Of a stretch of 64,000 nt of DNA, positions 25,261 to 34,402 are shown piece after piece. The position numbers and the translations under genes are program-made. The stretch comes from Acidobacteriota bacterium (GTDB lineage: Bacteria; Acidobacteriota; Thermoanaerobaculia; Gp7-AA8): the NCBI GenBank assembly GCA_003223645.1, contig QHVT01000019.1, forward strand, positions 57,479-121,478. Reading direction: 5' to 3'. The notes below the pieces were generated by a model. It was not told the DNA's origin. It worked only from the letters and a program-made list of their open reading frames with translations, and ran no database searches. Each line of letters begins with the position of its first letter. The first letter of the stretch is position 1.

Positions 25261-26442
25261 CTAAAGTGATCCGCTCTTCAATCGAATGAACGCGTAGATC
25301 GCCTGCGGCTTGTGTCCGTAGCGATCCGGCAGTTCGTGCGACTGCGTGTGATAGTCGATGTTCACGCCCGCGCCGGCGCGGAAGCGTTGCGCGGCGATGA
25401 AGTCGAAGATGTAGCCGACGGCGAAGTGCGTCGTCTGCTCGAGCGTCGTCGATGCGATTGCGTCGGGAAACCCCGACGGGCGATCGACCCACTCGGCGCG
25501 CGCGGTGACGGTGTTGCGCGGCGCGCGGAACGCGACTTCGAATCCGTACGCCGTCTGCGTCGCCTCGCCTTCGCGCTCGCGCCGCGTCCACAACGCGGTT
25601 GCCGCGGCGTGCTCGCTGCCGTAGGTCAGCGACGCGCTCGACATCTTTCGCTCCGCTGCGTCTTCGCCGAGGGTGGCGCGCGAGAACTGGATCGCGAGGT
25701 TGGGCGTCGGCGTGATCGTCACGCGCGCGCTGTTCGAATCGATGTCGCCGTTGTCGATCTCCGAGTGATCGCCGAAGGTCACCGCATCGTGGAACACGCT
25801 GCCTTCGATCGTGATGATGCGCGTCGCGAATCCGAGCGTGGCGACGCTCGTCGAGTCATGCGTCGGCTCCTGCACGTCGTACGCGAACGGCGCCTCGGCG
25901 AGGTCGCTGCCTGACGCGCGCAATTCGAACGGCGCCGCACCGAAGGCGGGATCGCCGACCACGCCGGCGTAGAGCGAGATCAGCGTCGACGCGCTCGGGC
26001 GATAGCCGATCTGCAGCGCGGCCTCGCCGAGGAGATCGTGCGGACGCATGCGGTCGACGAGCGGACCGCCCGACTCCGCCGATACGAACTGCAGCATCTG
26101 CGGATAGCCGTCGTCCTTCGGAATCGTGAACGGCTCCGCTGACGCGCGGCCGCGCACGAGCAAGAATCCGCGGCCGAACGTCCGCTGCCCGCCGATGGTG
26201 AGCCAGTTCGTCGAGAACGCCTCGTTGCGCTGCACTTGGGGGCCGGTCTCGCTCACGTACGTCACGTGCGCGTTGAAGCCGTGAAAGAACGTCCACGCGC
26301 CGCTGCCGCTCGTGACCCACGGAACGGAGGCGGGATTCGCCGTGGTGCCGGACACGTTGCGCAGCGGGTCAAACTGCGGATCGACCTGCGCGAGCGCGGG
26401 GATGGCGAAGAACAGGAGGACAACCGTCAGACACTTCGTCAT
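25261..26442 (-). CDS. Outer-membrane beta-barrel protein of unknown role
   Basis: Protein of 393 residues with a signal peptide (MTKCLTVVLLFFAIPALAQ). The mature part consists of alternating amphipathic strands (AWTFFHGFNAHVTYVSE, VTARAEWVDRP, FAVGYIFDF), the pattern of a porin-like barrel, ending in AIYAFIRLKSGSL. QIGYRPSASTLISLYAG and SEHAAATALWTRRE recur in acidobacterial outer-membrane proteins of unassigned function. The ATG at 26442 gives a clean signal peptide; an upstream TTG would add six residues. No operon partner. The substrate is unknown. Confidence 0.72.
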   Translation of the reverse strand: MTKCLTVVLLFFAIPALAQVDPQFDPLRNVSGTTANPASVPWVTSGSGAWTFFHGFNAHVTYVSETGPQVQRNEAFSTNWLTIGGQRTFGRGFLLVRGRASAEPFTIPKDDGYPQMLQFVSAESGGPLVDRMRPHDLLGEAALQIGYRPSASTLISLYAGVVGDPAFGAAPFELRASGSDLAEAPFAYDVQEPTHDSTSVATLGFATRIITIEGSVFHDAVTFGDHSEIDNGDIDSNSARVTITPTPNLAIQFSRATLGEDAAERKMSSASLTYGSEHAAATALWTRREREGEATQTAYGFEVAFRAPRNTVTARAEWVDRPSGFPDAIASTTLEQTTHFAVGYIFDFIAAQRFRAGAGVNIDYHTQSHELPDRYGHKPQAIYAFIRLKSGSL

Positions 26443-26571
26443 GCGCGGCGCATTGTGCAACAGCTCTGCCTTGCTGCATCGAACGTTCGAAAATTTCTTA
26501 GGTTCTGGGTAAGGAATTCTCTTCGCGGTACACTCCTACATAAGAGAGGTCCGCCGCTTCAGGGGTCAAAC

Positions 26572-27651
26572 ATGTTCGTTCGGGTGTCGATTGCCACTCT
26601 CGTCGGCAGTGTTGTTCTGATTTCCGCTCTTCACGCGCAGCCGGTGAGCGCACTGAAACTGCGTCGCGGCGCGCTCGTTGCTGAAGAGCGCGACACGGCC
26701 TATGTGGCCAAGCCGAATGCGACGATCGAGGCGATCGATCTCGCGAGCGGGCGGACGCTCTGGGCGTCCGCCGATGCGGCAGTGCCGCTCGGCGCCGATG
26801 ACCGGTATGTCGTCGCTCAAATCGAAGAAGAGCATCCGGACTCGCACTTGCGTCTCGCCGTACTGGATGTCGAGAACGGGCGGAAGATCAGCGAGTCATC
26901 GATCGAGTTGCCGTCGAACGTGCGCGCGCTCGTCGGCGACGGCCTGGGAAAATCGTTTCGCGCCACGGTGGAACGCGAGGGCAACGTCCTCGTGGTGTCG
27001 TGGTTTTTCAAAGCGATTCCGGTTCGAGCGATGGCGGTCCAGCCGGCGAAACCGCACCCGCTCACGCTGGTCGAAGGCACGGCGCGGGTGAACGCGCAGA
27101 CCGGCGACGTCATCAGCGCAGCGGCCGCGAGCCTCGCAGCGATTCCCGAGAAATGGCGCTCGAACGGCTCCTCGCCGCGGCCGCCCTGGCGTTCGGGAAA
27201 CATCGCCGCCAGTGTGGACGGCGGTCGCGGCGGTCCGCTCACGCTGAAGCGCTCCAACGTCGCGACCGGCGCAGCGCTCCCGGATCGGCTGTTGTCGAAA
27301 AACGCCGTCACCACGATTTCCTCGCTCGACCAGCACCATCTGCTCGCCGCGGAGCGCGTCGGTGCGGGCGGCGAAGAGGATCCCGAATACCGTTGGGTGA
27401 TCTTTGCGATGGAGACCGGCGACCGCATCACCGAATTGCGGCGCGACGTTTCCGCGGGGCCGTTTTTCCTCTGGAAAGACAACGTCGTCTTCGAGTCGCC
27501 GGCGCATGGATTCAGGAGCGGCGGCGTCTGGGTCGACGAGCCGCTGCAGATTCGCGCCGTGCGCGCGTCATCGGGATCGCCGGTCTGGACCAGCGAGCTG
27601 CGCGATCTCGAGTATCGCGGTCCGCTGCCCCCCGGGGAAGAGGAAGACTGA
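26572..27651 (+). CDS. Exported PQQ/WD40-like repeat protein
   Basis: Protein of 359 residues with a signal peptide (ATLVGSVVLISALHAQ). The repeats TIEAIDLASGRTLWAS, RLAVLDVENGRKI and RVNAQTGDVI are the strand pattern of PQQ-like beta-propeller blades, although the GxVxAxD motifs of a true quinoprotein are incomplete. It is probably a periplasmic or surface binding protein. It ends in TGATG, one base shared with the next gene, so the two should be co-translated. What it binds is unknown. Confidence 0.7.
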   Translation: MFVRVSIATLVGSVVLISALHAQPVSALKLRRGALVAEERDTAYVAKPNATIEAIDLASGRTLWASADAAVPLGADDRYVVAQIEEEHPDSHLRLAVLDVENGRKISESSIELPSNVRALVGDGLGKSFRATVEREGNVLVVSWFFKAIPVRAMAVQPAKPHPLTLVEGTARVNAQTGDVISAAAASLAAIPEKWRSNGSSPRPPWRSGNIAASVDGGRGGPLTLKRSNVATGAALPDRLLSKNAVTTISSLDQHHLLAAERVGAGGEEDPEYRWVIFAMETGDRITELRRDVSAGPFFLWKDNVVFESPAHGFRSGGVWVDEPLQIRAVRASSGSPVWTSELRDLEYRGPLPPGEEED

Positions 27652-30600
27652 TGAACAGGCACGCGCTGCGCGCCCTCTCCTCGTTCGCGGCCGTCATGAT
27701 CGCCGCGTCATCCGCATTCGCGGGCGACGCGCCGAAGCCTGGCCCCGGCCATAAGCCGCGCGAAGACGCGCTCCCCGCTCCGGTGATTCAGAGTCTTCCA
27801 GCCGTTGGCGGAACGTGGGTTGCCCAGGGCGCGGCTCCGATGCAGAACGGCCAAGTGGAAGGGATCACGAATGCTCCCGTGGTGGGGGCGATCAACGCGC
27901 TCGTCGCGCATCCCACGAACGCGGACATCGTGTGGGCCGGCTCCGTCAACGGCGGCATCTGGAAGACGACGAATGCGACGAGCGCGAGTCCGACGTGGAC
28001 GCCGCAGACCGACGCGGCGAGCTCGCTTTCCATCGGCGCAATGAAACTCGATCCCACCGATGCGACGAACAGCACGCTCGTCGCCGGCACCTCGAACGTC
28101 AGCAGCTTTGGCGAGAGCGGGCCGATGGGCGTGATGCTGCGTACGACGAACGGCGGCACGAACTGGACGCAGTTGACCGCTTCGCTGCTGACGGGAAAGG
28201 GTATCTCCGGCGTCGCGCCGCGCGGCGCAACGATCGTCGTATCCGTCAAGTCGGCCACGAGCAATACATGCGGTGACCTCGGCATCTTTCGCAGCACCGA
28301 CACCGGTTCTTCCTTCACGATCATCTCGGGAGCCGGAACAGGTCTTCCCCTCGCTTCTGCCTACGATCTCGCCAGTGATCCGACCAACAACGCGGTTCTC
28401 TACACGGCGGTTGCGTACTGCGGAGGGAGTGGCGTTTACAAATCGACCGATACCGGCGCGACGTGGTCGAAAGTCAGCGACTCGACGATGGACGCGCTGC
28501 TGGCGGATTCGGCCGGGCCCGACAACGCCAGGATCGCGGTCGGCGCCTCCGGCGAAATCTACGTTGCCATCTCCGATGCCGGCAAGCTCGCCGGTCTTTT
28601 CCGCTCGGGCAACGGCGGTGGAACCTGGACGCCACTCGATCCGCCGGACATTCATCCGGGCGGGCAGGCTTACATCCACTTTTCGCTGGCGGCCGACCGG
28701 ACCGACGCGAACGTCGTGTACATCGGCGGAGATCGCCAGGGCTTTCCGAGCTCCATCGGCGCCTCCAACTACAGCGGACGCCTCTTCCGCGTGAACGCCG
28801 CGGCTGCGCCGGGCTCGCAGGCCACGCCGCTCACGCACTGCAAGACCGTGAGCGCCGGCTGCAACGGAGCGCAGAGCACGTCCAACAACAGCGCTCCTCA
28901 CGCCGACTCGCGAGCGCTGGTACTCGACGCATCACAAAACGTTCTCGAGGGCGATGACGGCGGCATCTATCGCCGGACCAATCCCCGCGCGATCGGCGAT
29001 TGGTTTTCGGTCAACGGCACGCTGCAGGTGACGGAGATGCACGACGTCGTCTACGACCACGTCTCCAACATGCTGATGAGCGGCAATCAAGACACCGGAA
29101 CATGCGAACAGACGGCCGAGAACGGAACGGTTTGGAACGACATCTACCAGGGCGACGGCGGCGACGTGTCGTGCGACGATGACACGTCCCCCACGCAGTC
29201 GACGCGCTACCACAGCTATCAGGGTCTCGGCGCATTTCTGCGGCGCACCGTGAACAGCTCCGGAGTGACGACATCGAGCGTGTATCCGGCGCTCACGGTT
29301 CTCAGCGGCGGCGCCGATATCGACCCGCAGTTCGTGACGCCGATCGAGCTCAATCACATCACGCCGGCGCGAATGCTGCTGGCCGGATACAACGACCTCT
29401 ACGAGTCGCTCGACCGTGGCGACACCATCACCGCGCTCGGACTCGCGCTGGGGGTGGATGCGATGGTGTACGGCGGCCGCGCCAGCGGCGTCGACAACGT
29501 CAATTTGATTTACGCCATCTCCTACACGCAGGTGTATGTGCGAACTTCAGGAACCGGAGCGCCGGTACAAACCACCACGTCGCCGGGAACGGCCGCGCTG
29601 CGCGACATCGCCGTCGATCCCAATGATTGGCACAACGCGTATGTCATCAATGAGGCAGGGCAAGTCTGGTCCACCTCCAACAACGGCGGCAGCTGGACCA
29701 ACATCACCGGAAACCTCGGGAGCGGAACGACCGATCTCCGCACAATCGCGTTCGTCACGGGAGCACCGAACCTCCTCGTCGTCGGAGGCGCGAACGGTGT
29801 CTTTCGGATGACGACGGACAGCATCGGCACGTGGAACCAGCTCGGCACCGGACTCTCCAATGCCATCGTGCGCGATCTCGACTATGACGCCGTGGATGAC
29901 ACGCTCGTTGCCGGAACGCTCGGCCGCGGAGCGTGGAAGCTCACGCCGATCAGCATCGGAACGCTGCCGGCGCTATCGATCAATGACGTCGCCGTCACGG
30001 AAGGAAACTCCGGTACGACCAACGCTACCTTCACGGTGACGCTGTCGCCTGCGGTGCCGTTCACCGTGTCGGTGAACTACGCAACCGCGGACGGCACCGC
30101 CACGCAAGACGGGGGCGTGCCGTTCTCGAACGGCGCCGCGATTTCCATTCCCGACAGCGGCAATGCGTCGCCGTATCCATCGAACATCACCGTGGCCGGT
30201 CTCACCGGCACGGTCAGCAAAGTGACGGTGACGCTCACCGGCGTCACGCACAGCTACACGAGCGACATCGATGTGCTGCTCGTCGGTCCGGCCGGGCAAA
30301 GCGTCATCCTGATGTCCGATGCCGGCGGCAGTTCAACCAGCAACGGCCTCACCGTCACGTTCGACGATGCCGCGGCATCGGCGCTGCCGTCATCCACGTT
30401 CACCAGCGGAACCTACAGACCGACCGATCTCGCGGACGGCATCGGCTCGGATACGTGGAGCAGTCCTGCGCCCGTGGCTCCGTATGGCTCGGCTCTCTCG
30501 GTCTTCAACGGAACGGCGCCGAACGGAACATGGAAGCTCTATGTCGTGGACGACGCACTCGGTGACTCGGGCTCGTTCTCCGGTGGCTGGTCGATCGCGA

Positions 30601-31373
30601 TCACCGGCGGCAGCGGCGATTACCAGGTGTCCTCCGGATTTCTCACTTTCAGTCCGGGAGCAACCTCACGAACGATCACCGTTCCGGTCAACGGCGATAC
30701 GACCGTCGAGGCCAATGAGACGTTTTTCGTGAACCTCAGCGCCGCCGCCAGCGCCGTCATCGCCGACGGGCAGGGGCAGGGCACGATCAACAACGACGAC
30801 GGCGGTCTCGCTCCGCCGGGCAACGTCGTGGCCGCCGCGACGGCATCCACGAACGTCAACGTCACCTGGACCGCCGCCGCGGGTGCCTCGACCTATCGAG
30901 TGTATCGAAGCAGCGGCGGCGGCTCGTACACGCTCGTCGGCGAGACGGGCAGTTTGAGCTTGAACGACGGCGCGGTCTCAGCGAACACCGCCTACCTGTA
31001 CAAGGTTCGCTCATTCAACGGCGGCGAGTCTCCCGACAGCAATCTCGATCTCGCAACGACCGTCCTGTTCACTGACCCGACGCTGACCGTCGGAAGCACG
31101 ACAGTCAAACTGGCGCACTTCACCGAATTGCTCACCGCCGTCAACGCCGTACGCGCGCTGGCGGCGCAGCCCGCGATTGCATTCACGGCGCCGGCACCGT
31201 CAACGAGCGTCACGGTGCGGCGTCAGCACATTCTCGACTTGCGAGCCGGCCTCGATGCGGCGCGCTCCCTCCTCGCTATCGGCACACCGGCATACACCGA
31301 CGCGACGATCACGGCCGGCACGACGTTGATCAAGGTGGCGCACATCAACGATCTGCGGAACGGAGTGAAGTAA
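27651..31373 (+). CDS. Giant secreted BNR / Calx-beta / P-domain / FN3 protein
   Basis: Protein of 1240 residues with a signal peptide. Residues ~40-770 hold sortilin/BNR-type propeller repeats (GGIWKTTN, GIFRSTDTGSSF, GVYKSTDTGATWSKV, QVWSTSNNGGSWTNITG). A Calx-beta strand set begins near 777 (VAVTEGNSGTTNATFTVTLS, VNYATADGTAT) and resumes near 988 (GDYQVSSGFLTFSPG, VEANETFFVNLS). In between (about 825-985) is a proprotein-convertase P domain (SYTSDIDVLLVGPAG, NGTWKLYVVDDALGDSG). An FN3 domain (1055-1137) and a two-unit motif with HFTELLTAVNAVR and HINDLRNGVK end it. The last motif is known from acidobacterial surface proteins. Likely cell-surface or secreted. Confidence 0.85.
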   Translation: MNRHALRALSSFAAVMIAASSAFAGDAPKPGPGHKPREDALPAPVIQSLPAVGGTWVAQGAAPMQNGQVEGITNAPVVGAINALVAHPTNADIVWAGSVNGGIWKTTNATSASPTWTPQTDAASSLSIGAMKLDPTDATNSTLVAGTSNVSSFGESGPMGVMLRTTNGGTNWTQLTASLLTGKGISGVAPRGATIVVSVKSATSNTCGDLGIFRSTDTGSSFTIISGAGTGLPLASAYDLASDPTNNAVLYTAVAYCGGSGVYKSTDTGATWSKVSDSTMDALLADSAGPDNARIAVGASGEIYVAISDAGKLAGLFRSGNGGGTWTPLDPPDIHPGGQAYIHFSLAADRTDANVVYIGGDRQGFPSSIGASNYSGRLFRVNAAAAPGSQATPLTHCKTVSAGCNGAQSTSNNSAPHADSRALVLDASQNVLEGDDGGIYRRTNPRAIGDWFSVNGTLQVTEMHDVVYDHVSNMLMSGNQDTGTCEQTAENGTVWNDIYQGDGGDVSCDDDTSPTQSTRYHSYQGLGAFLRRTVNSSGVTTSSVYPALTVLSGGADIDPQFVTPIELNHITPARMLLAGYNDLYESLDRGDTITALGLALGVDAMVYGGRASGVDNVNLIYAISYTQVYVRTSGTGAPVQTTTSPGTAALRDIAVDPNDWHNAYVINEAGQVWSTSNNGGSWTNITGNLGSGTTDLRTIAFVTGAPNLLVVGGANGVFRMTTDSIGTWNQLGTGLSNAIVRDLDYDAVDDTLVAGTLGRGAWKLTPISIGTLPALSINDVAVTEGNSGTTNATFTVTLSPAVPFTVSVNYATADGTATQDGGVPFSNGAAISIPDSGNASPYPSNITVAGLTGTVSKVTVTLTGVTHSYTSDIDVLLVGPAGQSVILMSDAGGSSTSNGLTVTFDDAAASALPSSTFTSGTYRPTDLADGIGSDTWSSPAPVAPYGSALSVFNGTAPNGTWKLYVVDDALGDSGSFSGGWSIAITGGSGDYQVSSGFLTFSPGATSRTITVPVNGDTTVEANETFFVNLSAAASAVIADGQGQGTINNDDGGLAPPGNVVAAATASTNVNVTWTAAAGASTYRVYRSSGGGSYTLVGETGSLSLNDGAVSANTAYLYKVRSFNGGESPDSNLDLATTVLFTDPTLTVGSTTVKLAHFTELLTAVNAVRALAAQPAIAFTAPAPSTSVTVRRQHILDLRAGLDAARSLLAIGTPAYTDATITAGTTLIKVAHINDLRNGVK

Positions 31374-31417
31374 CGGAAGTCCGCACGCGCGAAACGGCGA
31401 TCCACACCCGCGAAATG

Positions 31418-31936
31418 ATTTGCAACCGGCCTGTTTTTATTTGCAACGGGCCTGTTTTCATTTGCAACGGGCCTGTTTTCATTTGCAACGGGCCTGTTTT
31501 CGTTTGCGACGGGCCTGTTTTCATTTGCAACCGGCCCGTTTTCATTTGCAACCGGCCTGTTTTCATTTGCAACCGGCCCGTTTTCGTTTGCAACCGGCCC
31601 GTTTTCGTTTGCAACCGGCCTGTTTTCGTTTGCAACGGGCCCGTTTTCATTTGCGACGGGCCTGTTTTCATTTGCGACGGGCCTGTTTTCATTTGCAACG
31701 GGCCCGTTTTCGTTTGCAACCGGCCTGTTTTCATTTGCGACGGGCCTGTTTTCATTTGCAACGGGCCCGTTTTCATTTGCAACGGGCCCGTTTTCATTTG
31801 CGACGGGCCTGTTTTCATTTGCAACGGGCTTGTTTTCATTTGCGACGGGCCTGTTTTCATTTGCGACGGGCCTGTTTTCGTTTGCAACCGGCCCGTTTTC
31901 GTTTGCGACGGGCCTGTTTTCATTTGCAACCGGCCG
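31418..31936. repeat. 21-bp satellite array, about 25 units
   Basis: Twenty-five tandem units of exactly 21 bp with consensus TTTGCAACGGGCCTGTTTTCA. Variation is limited to a few positions (CAACG or CGACG, GGCC or GGCT, CAT or CGT). As 21 is a multiple of three, the array is open on both strands, reading FICNGPV or MKTGPLQ. I do not call it coding. Its left edge (31374-31417) and right flank (31937-31965) share the words TCCGCACGCGC. It lies between the giant BNR protein and the end of the M14 peptidase gene. Confidence 0.95.
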
Positions 31937-31991
31937 ATCCGCACGCGCAAACTGCCGATTCGGAACGTGCGACTTACGCCGTATTACTGCT

Positions 31992-33794
31992 TTACTGCCG
32001 CGCAGGCTCCTGGCGTTCGCGCGCGACCGGATACAACCGCGCGCGCTCGTCGTAAAACGGCGTGCGCTGATAGAACCACCACAGCCGCGCCGTCGGGTTG
32101 CCGCGGAACGCCTCGTCGCTCTCGACTTTCTTTCGGAATTCGTCCGCGAGCTTCGGATCCTCGGCCATCATCCGTTCGGCCATCGGCTCCATGATGTACG
32201 CCTCGACGTATTCGGTCGGATCGAGGATCGAGTCGAAGAAGCCCCACTGGAACAGCGAGTCGTTCGACGCGGGCTCGAGCAGCAACATCGCGAGCGTGCC
32301 GAGGGGTTGATCGGTGGAGACGCGAATCGAGCCGGCGGGGAAGCGTTCGCGTCTCCGCTCGGGAGTCGCGGTCGCGGTGACGCGCACGTGTCCTTCGAAC
32401 TGCGCGGTCTCGAATTTCGGATCAGCGAAGCGATCCATCTCGACGTCCATGTCGCGCGGAGCGGCGATGCGCTCGTACGCGATGCCGTGCAGGTCGAGCT
32501 TCTCGATCACGTCGCGCCACGCCGCCGGAACCCAATACGCGGCCGGCCGCTTCACACTCGTCAACACCACGGTCTGCATGCGCATCGCCGCGCGCGTCGT
32601 CACCGGCTTGCCGAGCCATTCGATGCGCACGCCGCCGCTGATCGGCGAGAGCGTCTTGCGCGACTCGATGCCGAGGATCTCCGTCATCGGCGGATCGGTC
32701 TTCGGGTAATCCCAGGAAAGAGGAATCGTTGCCGGCCGGCTCGCGCGATCGCTATTCATCGCGCCGCGCAGTCCGGTGAACTCGCTGCCGAGGACGCGCA
32801 GGACGTGCTCGAGGAAAACGTAGGTGCCGAGGACGCGCTGATCGTAGGGCTTGAGCGAGTGATTCTCGACGAGGATCGTCGGGAGATGACGCGCGTCGCC
32901 GTAGCCGGTCGAGAAGCGCGGATCGCCCTGGCCCGCGGTGATTCCCTGCAGCGGATCGTCCGTGAAGATGAGCGTCGAGGGGATGTGCCCCATCGAGCGC
33001 AGACCGTTGTCGACCGCGGGACGCAGCGTGCGCTCGAGCCACGACGCGATCGCCGGCGAGTAGCCGGCGACGTTCCAGCCGTAGGTGATGTCGTACTGAT
33101 AGTCCGCGCCGTCGGTGACGTGGAGATCGATGTAGAGATCGGGCTGCCATTCGCGCAGCGCGCCGATCATCCCTCGCATCTCCATCGTGTCGGCCTTCAT
33201 GTAGTCGCGATTGAGATTCAGATTGCGCGCATTCGTGCGATAGCCGACTTCCTCCGGCCCGCGCTGATTGATCCGATTGAAACGCGAGAAGCGCTCGTGC
33301 CCGTCGACGTTGAAGATCGGCACGAACAGAAAATTCGCGCGATCGAGCAGCTCGCGCTTCGTCCCGCGCACCGTCATGTCGCGCAGCAGCATCAGCCCCG
33401 CGTCCTTGCCGTCCATCTCGCCCGCATGAATCGACGCCTGCGCGAACACGATCGGCTTGCCGGTCTTGCGCAGCGCGTCCGGCGTAAACGCGCGCTCTTT
33501 CGACGCGATGACCAGCCACACATCGCGCCCTTCATCACTCTTCCCAAGCGACATCAGTTTCAAATGCGGCGCCGCCGCCACGAGCCTGCGTAAATAAGCA
33601 ACCGTCTCGTCATACCGCGGCGTCGTCCGAAAGCCGGTCGCCTCGGAGGGCGTGACCCAAGGATCACTCGCAGCTACCGCGAGCTTTCGGCTCGCGCCGT
33701 CCCACGGGATGAGGGGTGGGAGGACGGGAGTCTGCGCGGAGGTGAGCGTCGCGGAGAGAAGAAGCACCGTCAGCATGACGGCGCTTCTTAGCAC
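31992..33794 (-). CDS. Exported M14-family zinc carboxypeptidase
   Basis: Protein of 600 residues with a signal peptide (VMLTVLLLSATLTSA). The zinc site is IHAGEMDG (His and Glu at about 120 and 123) and YIDLHVTDG (third ligand His at about 221), the HxxE...H pattern of M14 peptidases. NARNLNLNRDYMKADTMEM is also family-typical. The length and the second half fit the acidobacterial M14 group with an extra C-terminal domain. It probably trims peptides in the periplasm or outside. It ends in the flank of the satellite array (last residues QEPARQ). Confidence 0.9.
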   Translation of the reverse strand: MLRSAVMLTVLLLSATLTSAQTPVLPPLIPWDGASRKLAVAASDPWVTPSEATGFRTTPRYDETVAYLRRLVAAAPHLKLMSLGKSDEGRDVWLVIASKERAFTPDALRKTGKPIVFAQASIHAGEMDGKDAGLMLLRDMTVRGTKRELLDRANFLFVPIFNVDGHERFSRFNRINQRGPEEVGYRTNARNLNLNRDYMKADTMEMRGMIGALREWQPDLYIDLHVTDGADYQYDITYGWNVAGYSPAIASWLERTLRPAVDNGLRSMGHIPSTLIFTDDPLQGITAGQGDPRFSTGYGDARHLPTILVENHSLKPYDQRVLGTYVFLEHVLRVLGSEFTGLRGAMNSDRASRPATIPLSWDYPKTDPPMTEILGIESRKTLSPISGGVRIEWLGKPVTTRAAMRMQTVVLTSVKRPAAYWVPAAWRDVIEKLDLHGIAYERIAAPRDMDVEMDRFADPKFETAQFEGHVRVTATATPERRRERFPAGSIRVSTDQPLGTLAMLLLEPASNDSLFQWGFFDSILDPTEYVEAYIMEPMAERMMAEDPKLADEFRKKVESDEAFRGNPTARLWWFYQRTPFYDERARLYPVARERQEPARQ

Positions 33795-34141
33795 AGAACT
33801 GTTTCAGCGCCGTGCGCTCCTGCAAACGCTTTGGTGATCAAATGTGACTCCATAACTGTCAAGTTCTGTGACGCCGCCCACCGGAAAATGATCGCCTTTC
33901 ATTTGCTAAATGATGGGCCATCATTTGCTAAATGATCGGCGCTAAGAAACAAACTGTGCACCCATCACATCGAAAATGAAGGGTGCATCGCAGCGAAATG
34001 ATGCAACCCAAAGAAAGAAATGAAGATACGACCGCACGCATTCAAAGGGCCGCACGGATGCATACGATCGAACGGAAGAATCGAAACGGTGCCGCGTCGT
34101 CCTGCAAATGACCGTTACTTTCCAAAAAAATACAAAGCCAT
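33795..34141. other. Gene-free stretch with three 22-bp units
   Basis: Upstream of the M14 gene. Three units of the 22-bp satellite (CATTTGCTAAATGATCGGC-type) occupy 33878-33943. The rest holds low-GC sequence with no credible gene; a 81-codon frame at 34020-34265 runs into the array and was rejected. Confidence 0.6.
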
Positions 34142-34383
34142 CATTTTAAAAATGATCGGCCATCATTTCGTAAATGATCGGCGATCATTTTCCGCTCGAT
34201 CGAGCGTCATTTCGGAAATGAACGCTCGTCATTTCGCGCGTGATCGGCCGTCATTTCGGAAGTGAACGCTCTTCATTTCGCGGACGTACGCCGTTCATTT
34301 CAGACGTGATCCGCCATCATTTTGGTAGTGAGCGGCGGCCATTTCGCAAATGTACGCCTGTCATTTTCAATACTCGACCGGCG
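34142..34383. repeat. 22-bp satellite array, 11 units
   Basis: Units start at 34142, 34164, 34186 and every 22 bp to 34362. Consensus CATTTCGNAAATGAACGCCGT; the CATTTCGNAAATG core is itself a palindrome. Bases outside the core drift. The same family occurs at 33878-33943 (3 units) and 37952-38083 (6 units), and units at 34274-34348 recur almost unchanged at 37952-38025. Confidence 0.9.
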
Positions 34384-34402
34384 TAGACCGCCCGCGTCGC
34401 CG

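Noticed and set aside
31345..32194. Long open frames through the 21-bp array on both strands (201 and 259 codons)
   Set aside because: They exist because the unit is 21 bp and has no stop. They have no ribosome site, no domain, and continue into the M14 peptidase gene on the wrong strand.
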